From contig CM037861.1 in assembly GCA_021292105.1 (NCBI GenBank), positions 50,556,920 to 50,620,919 of the forward strand: a stretch of 64,000 nt of DNA, in the 5' to 3' direction. The stretch's first letter is position 1. Every line of letters starts with the position of its first letter. The notes under the pieces were generated by a model, which saw only the letters and a list, made by a program, of their open reading frames with translations, ran no database searches and was not told where the DNA came from. Positions 58,500-64,000 of this stretch are shown piece after piece. The position numbers and the translations under genes were made by a program. This DNA comes from Anadara kagoshimensis (lineage: Eukaryota > Mollusca > Bivalvia > Arcoida > Arcidae).

Positions 58500-58960
58500 C
58501 CTTAACTGAGATAAAGTAGGTCACCGTTGTTTGTCTTCGTCACTATATTGACAAGAATTGTCTAGTCGTTTCTTGGATGACCTACAAATGGCTGATGTGA
58601 CAACACCACTGACATTCAATCGACATAGATACAAATATTAGCCTTATTTTATGAGTTAGATAAAATAGGGCGAAACTGTTCGTCTTCATTACTTTATCGA
58701 CATGAATTTTCTAGGCGTTTCTTGAATGACCGACAAATGGCTGACGTGACAACACCAACTGACATTCAATCGCCATAGATACAAAAATTAGCTTTATTAT
58801 ATAAGTTAGATAAAATAGGATATCGTTGTTTGTCTTCGTTACTATATTGAAATGAACTATCTAGGTGTTTCTAAGATGATTGACAAATGGCTGATGTGAC
58901 AACACCACTGACATTCAAACGCCACAGATACAAATATTAGCCTTATTATATGAGTTAGGC
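58500..58960 (+). repeat. Tandem repeat, about 150-bp period, three units
   Basis: ACAAATGGCTGATGTGACAA recurs with small changes at about 58584, 58733 and 58883. Units also share TTGTTTGTCTTCGT and GTTAGATAAAATAGG. Confidence 0.92.
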
Positions 58961-59139
58961 AACAGAATGCGATGGCAAATTGACGATAAACAAGTATCTG
59001 AAGGAGACATAACTAACTACTGGTGTCATTATTGAGTTCCAGTTATTTTTCTTGATGTCTTATTATGCAATCGATCACAATATGTCTATCAAATGATAGA
59101 GTGGTTTGCCGAAATCCGACATTAATTAAACTAGGCATA

Positions 59140-61060
59140 GTTGTTTGATAAAACCAATTTTCTGGTAATCAAAACCACATTACTAGGTTATTTTTTTGTT
59201 ATTTATAGCTATATTTATAAATTTAAAAAGCAACTCAAGGTCACAAGTGGACAAATTGGACAAAAGATAGTTCTAAAAGTCTAAACAAACTGCATTTCAT
59301 TTGGCAGCTAATAAAAGCAAATATTTCCCATTTTGGAGCATTTTGAAACTTTTTTCCCCAATTTGAAGCACTCTGAAACTTTTTTCCCATTTGGTTTAGG
59401 TTCTTGAATTTAAATATGCATCTTAATCTATTTTCGATGTCAATAGAACAATTACTATAGACACAGTGAAATCCTCATACAGAAATCTATTTTAGCATGT
59501 ACAAAGTTTATAAATCTGAATGTTTCTATGTGACCTGTAGATGGCTTATATACGCAGAAATCAGTCAAATTACCTAAAACGTATGTTTATAGTCAGATAT
59601 CCGACTTAACTCGTTGAACTACGTATATACCTTAGTTCATTTCAAGACATTATTTCATATGGTAACTTAAAATCATGTTAATAGTTTGAAAAAAATGCCA
59701 CTTGGCGTTTAAAATATTCAATTTACGGAGATTTGTAGCATGATAAAACGTACTTGTCAATAGACTATGTATACTGCGCCTAGCTTAGTTCAAATTGAGT
59801 AACTTACGACTATGTTTATAATTTATCAGATGTACCAGTTGGTGCTAATCAAAAACAAACATACTAATCCATGTCCGAATCACAATCAAGAAGCAAAATA
59901 AAAACTTTGGAACTGACAACCACTTATAAAACTTCGGAGATTTCCAGCACAATAAAACGGACTTAGCTATAGGCAAAGTGATTTGAAAACAAAACTGAGA
60001 TTCAAAAGGCTTTTTATATAACTTAGTCAACTAAAACCAATTTTCTGGTAATAAAACCACATTGCTACGCGCATTTATGTTGTTTATTAATAGCCTACAT
60101 TTAAATATTTCAAAATCATCCGAGGAATCCAAGTGGACAAATATGACACATCAGAGTCTAGACAAACGATATTTTACTTGGCAACCAAAACAGCAAATAT
60201 TGCTCATTTTGGAGCATTTTAAAATTTCGAACATCATTCTTTTTCATTTGGTTCTTGATCTGGTTTTATTTATATAAACATTTGAATCTATTAACCTATT
60301 TGTGAAGTTCCCAGAGCAAATAGAACAATTATTATAGGTGTAAGTATACTAGTTCAACTATGCCTTAGCAAAAACCTGATGATGTGATATCAAAACTGAC
60401 ATTGAACCCCTATAGATAAAAATATTAAATGAGTTAGGCAATGAATACAGTTTTCTAGTAATAAAATAAATTCTAGTTGCCTCTATGCTACTAGTTGTAT
60501 GTGTGCTGTAAAGTCAACTGAAAAGAAACAGTGGAGAAATATGGCACGAAATTGTTCTGAAAATCTAGACAAACTGGATTTCATGTCGCAACCAAAAATC
60601 TTGACCATTTTAGGGCAATTTTTTTCTTTCAAATATCTTTTTTTCAATTTGGTTCTTGTTCTTGGTTTATATGAGCATCTTGATATACTTGCGATGTTTC
60701 TCAAGCCAATCGATCGATTTGTTTAGATGCAGTTATAACCTCCACGCAAACCTTTATTTTAGCATGTGCAAATTTTATCAATCTTAATGTTATTATGTAA
60801 ACTATAGACAGTTTATATATGCAGAAATCGGTCAAATTAGTTTTAACTCATTTTTATTGTGCCATATCCGAATTATCTCGTTCAACTGCGTAATCAGCAC
60901 CTACCTAAGTTCATTATTGGAAGCATAATTAAACACTGTAAGTTACGATGGTGTTTATAGTTTGTCAAATGTACCAGTTGACATTTAAAACTTAAAATAT
61001 ACGAGGATTTGCAATGAGATAAAAGGTACTTAGTAATAGACGAAGTAACATGTCTTCGTG
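59140..61060 (+). repeat. Higher-order diverged tandem array, three units
   Basis: Three units start with an AACCAATTTTCTGGTAATAA-like phrase (about 59149, 60035 and 60445). They share GTCTAGACAAAC, CCATTTTGGAGCA and, in full units, TTTAGCATGTRCAAA and TCGTTGAACTACGT-like blocks. Unit boundaries are uneven (about 500-900 bp). One unit carries a Naiad tail that the others lack. Frames at 59845, 60062, 60483 and 60499 lie inside the array. Confidence 0.75.
59847..59920 (-). mobile_element. Naiad outer tail, young, inside the array
   Basis: AATCAAAAACAAACATACTA to TTTGGAACTGACAA, near consensus, then abrupt truncation. The related unit near 60975 continues straight through the equivalent point. 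Confidence 0.9.
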
Positions 61061-61530
61061 CACCAAAGCAACACTCTTGTACGTACCAAAACCACGTGCA
61101 TTAATTAAGCAAATGAAATAAGAAAAAATACAGATGAAAAATCAATTAATGAAATAACTAATGATAATTCTACATTTTAACGGGCACCTGTCGCAATCTA
61201 ACAACAATAAATGCATCTCTAACTGAATGTTTTACTTAGATGATCAAGCCACTGGTATTTAAGATGGAAGAAACATAACGCTTGTGTGTTAAAATAATTT
61301 TTAATTACAAACACTCCTTTAATGCGATAAAGAATTAAAAACGATGCACCGGCTGACACAAAATCTCAAAATGAACAGGGCATAAAACTAAATTTGGTCG
61401 AAATGGCTTCATTCATAAATAAATGTAAATGTCCGAAAGATAGTAAATGGTGAATTCAAGTACAAATTTAACATGATTTGTACCAAATATAGAAAGCCTT
61501 ATTTGAAATATTGTCACAATAGGCAAATTT
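61061..61530. other. Unassigned DNA
   Basis: No signal recognised. Confidence 0.5.
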
Positions 61531-62330
61531 GAAGCACTTAATGATAAGCCAGTTAAATAAGACTTTAGTCTATTTTATTTGTTTTTTTATATTTTTTTAT
61601 TTATTGTTTGTTTTTTTGTGTGTTTGTTTGCTTGCTTGCTTGCATCCTTGTTTGTTTGTGTACTTGCTTGATTATTTGTTTGATTGTTTGTTTGCCTGTG
61701 TATTTGCTTGGTGATTTATTTGTTTGTTTGTTTGCATCCTTGTTTGTTTGCCCGTGTATTTGCTTGGTTATTTATTTGTTTTTTGCTTGTATCCTTGTTT
61801 GTGTACTTGCTTCATTATTTGCTTGTTTGTTTGCATTATTGCGTGTTCCTCTGTTTGCTTGCTCGTTTATTGATTTGTTAGCTTTCTTGTTGCTTGATTG
61901 TTTGCTTTCTTGTATGTTTGTTTGATTGTTACCATTACGTTGTAAGGATGAAATATATAACACAGCATTTTGAAAACATCTTTTAAACTCACATTACCTT
62001 AACGATAATTACAAAATAAAAGCACAATTTAGCTTTTTTATTTGTTTGAACGCAACATTCATTAAAGCACTTAATGATTAACCATGTATCTGTCTATTTT
62101 GTTTTTGTGCTTGCTTGAATATGTGTTTGTTTGTTGGCTTGATTATTTGTTTGATTTCTTTCATCCATGTTTGTTTGATTGTTGAAATTACGTAGTAACG
62201 ATGAAATATTTTTAATATATAACGTAGCATTTTAAAACATCTTTATGCTCACATTACCTTATCGATATTTACAAAATAAAAGCACAATTTAAGTTTTTAT
62301 TTGTTTGAACGCAACATTCATTGCCGTTTA
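61531..62330 (+). repeat. Two-unit duplication with an expanded TTTG/CTTG tract
   Basis: AAGCACTTAATGATAAGCC at 61533 and its match at 62064 start the two units; both end AACGCAACATTCATT (about 62049 and 62308). Unit 1 holds a degenerate TTTG/CTTG tract (61577-61932) and unit 2 a shorter one (62098-62180). The long cysteine- and leucine-rich frames 61529-61925 and the minus-strand frame 61772-61963 are translations of this tract, not genes. Confidence 0.9.
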
Positions 62331-62639
62331 GATTCCAATTTTGAGGTAATAACGGACTGTAATCGCTTCTCTTCAAAGAAAATATTCCATAACACGTTTA
62401 CATCATTACCCCCTTAAAATTCTAAATACGTAGAAATATGACCTTCAAATATCATTCTGCATTCCTTCAATTTATCATAGATAATTATTATCAAGATAAA
62501 ATGCCGTTTTTCAGCATTTCGTCATAATTGTTATCAAGATATAATGAAGGTTTAAAACATTTCGTCAAATATAAAAAGTTAAAGGGGTTCTGCTTATCTT
62601 TATTACAAGTTTTGTTTGTTTCTTGTGGTAAGGTGTGCG
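62331..62639. other. Unassigned DNA
   Basis: A short echo of TTATCAAGATAAAATG (about 62489 and 62530) is the only structure seen. Confidence 0.45.
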
Positions 62640-63690
62640 TCTGTGATTCCCACAGATAATAAAATGTCTTTCCAGATAAACATCTCTAAAATAAACTGAA
62701 GGCTATATATGTTTTAACAATGCACTGGAAATTTTTATCCTAGGCCAGGTCAAATACTATTGTCTATGTAACCTTTTGCATTGGTTTCTAAATAAAATGA
62801 TAGATGTATGTATTAAATAAGACCTTAAAGCGTTGGCCTTAGTTCTTAAATCAGGTTAAATGCCTTTCTCTATGGAACCCTTTGCATTAGTTTCTAGATA
62901 TAAAAAATAAACGAAAGATGTATAGCTTAAAACAAGACCTTAAGCCGTTGACCTCAGTTAGTGGACCAGGTCAAATGTTCCGTTCTATGTAACCCTTTGC
63001 ATTGGCCATGGTTTCTAGATAAAGATCCAAAAATAAACGAAAGATGCATCAATAAATATTGCACTAAACACATTGACCTTAGTTCTTGGATCAGGTCAAA
63101 TGCTTTTTTCTATGTAACTTTTTGAATTGGTTTCTAGATCTATAAGCATCTTAAAAAGAAAACGTCGACCATAGTTCGTGGACCAGGTTAAATGCTCCTT
63201 TCTATGTAACCCTTTCCATTGGTTTCTAGATAAGCATCTCAAAAATAAACGTAAGATTAAAATAAAACATTAACCTTTGACCTTAAGTAGTCCCTGGACC
63301 AGGACAAATGTTCTTTTCTATGTAACCCTTTGCATTGGTTTCTAGAAAAACATCTCTAAAATAAACTGAAGATATATAGAGAAGGATTGCACTAAAAAGT
63401 TGACCTTAGTTTTTGGACCAGGTCAAATGTTCTGTTCTATGTAAACCTTTGCATCGATTTCCAGATAAACATTTAAAAAATAAACTGAGTATATATAGAT
63501 TAAGATTGCACTAAATACGTTGACCTTAATTATTGGACCAGGTCAAATGTACTTTGCATTTGCATGGGTTTCAAGGTAAGAATCTCAAAAATAAACGAAA
63601 TGTTTAAATGGATAAAATGGATAAAAATTAGATTTTAAAACGTTGACCTTTGTCTGTGTTCAGGTCAAATGGTCCGTTCTGTGTAATAAC
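62640..63690 (+). repeat. Minisatellite, about 115-bp period, nine units
   Basis: CAGGTCAAAT (or a close form) recurs at 62746, 62852, 62967, 63092, 63184, 63300, 63419, 63539 and 63661. Steps run from 92 to 125 bp. Units share TTTCTATGTAACCCTTTGCA, TTGGTTTCTAGATAA and GTTGACCTTAGTT. The array is old, judged by unit divergence. Confidence 0.93.
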
Positions 63691-64000
63691 TATTGTAACA
63701 GTCATTTGTGTTTGATATCATAATCACTGTTCAATTCAAGTGATAATCGTCAAAATCATTGTTCAATATAGTAGTCTGATATTCTTCAATATGTTATAAT
63801 TATTCTCCAGGGGTTAAATACAGGGTGTTATATACATCTATACATAACAACGACCTTGATCTAGATCATATAAATATTATGAAATTATGTACATTTGCAG
63901 ATTTTATCAAAATTTTCAAATCTCTTTCTATTCCACTGAAAACTGTACGGGTTATTAGGTTTCTTTTTGTTGTCTATAACCGTCTTTGGTTTGGCTGGCG
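63691..64000. other. Unassigned DNA at the window edge
   Basis: Contains a near-repeat of AATCACTGTTCAATTCAAG / AATCATTGTTCAATATAG (63722 and 63755). No gene seen. Confidence 0.45.

Noticed and set aside
61529-61963. Cysteine/leucine-rich frames up to 105 residues that look like a small membrane protein family
   Set aside because: They are three-frame readings of a degenerate TTTG/CTTG tract; the repeat, not selection, makes the pattern.

Overview
The window looks like gene-poor, strongly AT-rich animal DNA, most likely from a marine bivalve mollusc. The evidence for a bivalve is indirect: Naiad-type Penelope-like elements, Helentron-type non-autonomous elements with about 170-bp inner repeats (like the bivalve 'pearl' class), minimal type I hammerhead ribozyme repeats, and a short-LTR Gypsy element. 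I recognise no host protein-coding gene, rRNA or functional tRNA.

The dominant theme is one retroelement family. About 30 fragments of a single Naiad Penelope-like element (N-terminal GIY-YIG nuclease, C-terminal reverse transcriptase) lie on both strands from end to end. Nearly all are 5'-truncated. The youngest keep a constant 3' tail ending AGTATGTTTGTTTTTGATT, as expected from target-primed reverse transcription. From about 19 kb on, minus and plus copies mostly alternate, giving inverted pairs with their 3' ends outward.

Region by region. 0-9.2 kb: a nested complex. A GIY-YIG-bearing 5' half (936-2311) abuts a head-to-head pair of 3' halves (2312-3270 minus, 8000-8957 plus), and a young but broken Gypsy LTR element (3306-7967, 181-bp LTRs that look identical, 5-bp target duplication TAAAT) sits between the two halves. 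9.4-12 kb: a diverged duplication whose units each start with a Naiad tail. 13 kb: a tRNA-derived SINE. 17.5-18.5 and 25.0-26.1 kb: two Helentron-like non-autonomous elements of different sequence but the same design; the second has a paralogous empty site at about 22.67 kb. 21.5, 41.4 and 49.9 kb: three copies of a repeat carrying a hammerhead ribozyme, the 41.4 kb copy with an intact core. 27-46 kb: dense Naiad pairs and old local duplications. 53.2 and 58.2 kb: MITE-like elements; 55.6 kb: a pogo-like transposon end. 56-64 kb: a run of tandem arrays (about 770, 150, 500-800, 530/259 and 115 bp periods).

The elements do not form a pathway. They are a layered insertion record: Naiad copies landed in older duplications, Gypsy landed in a Naiad pair, and the Helentron-like element landed in a duplicated segment. 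Homology calls rest on my memory of the families and on visual comparison within the window; no search or alignment was run.
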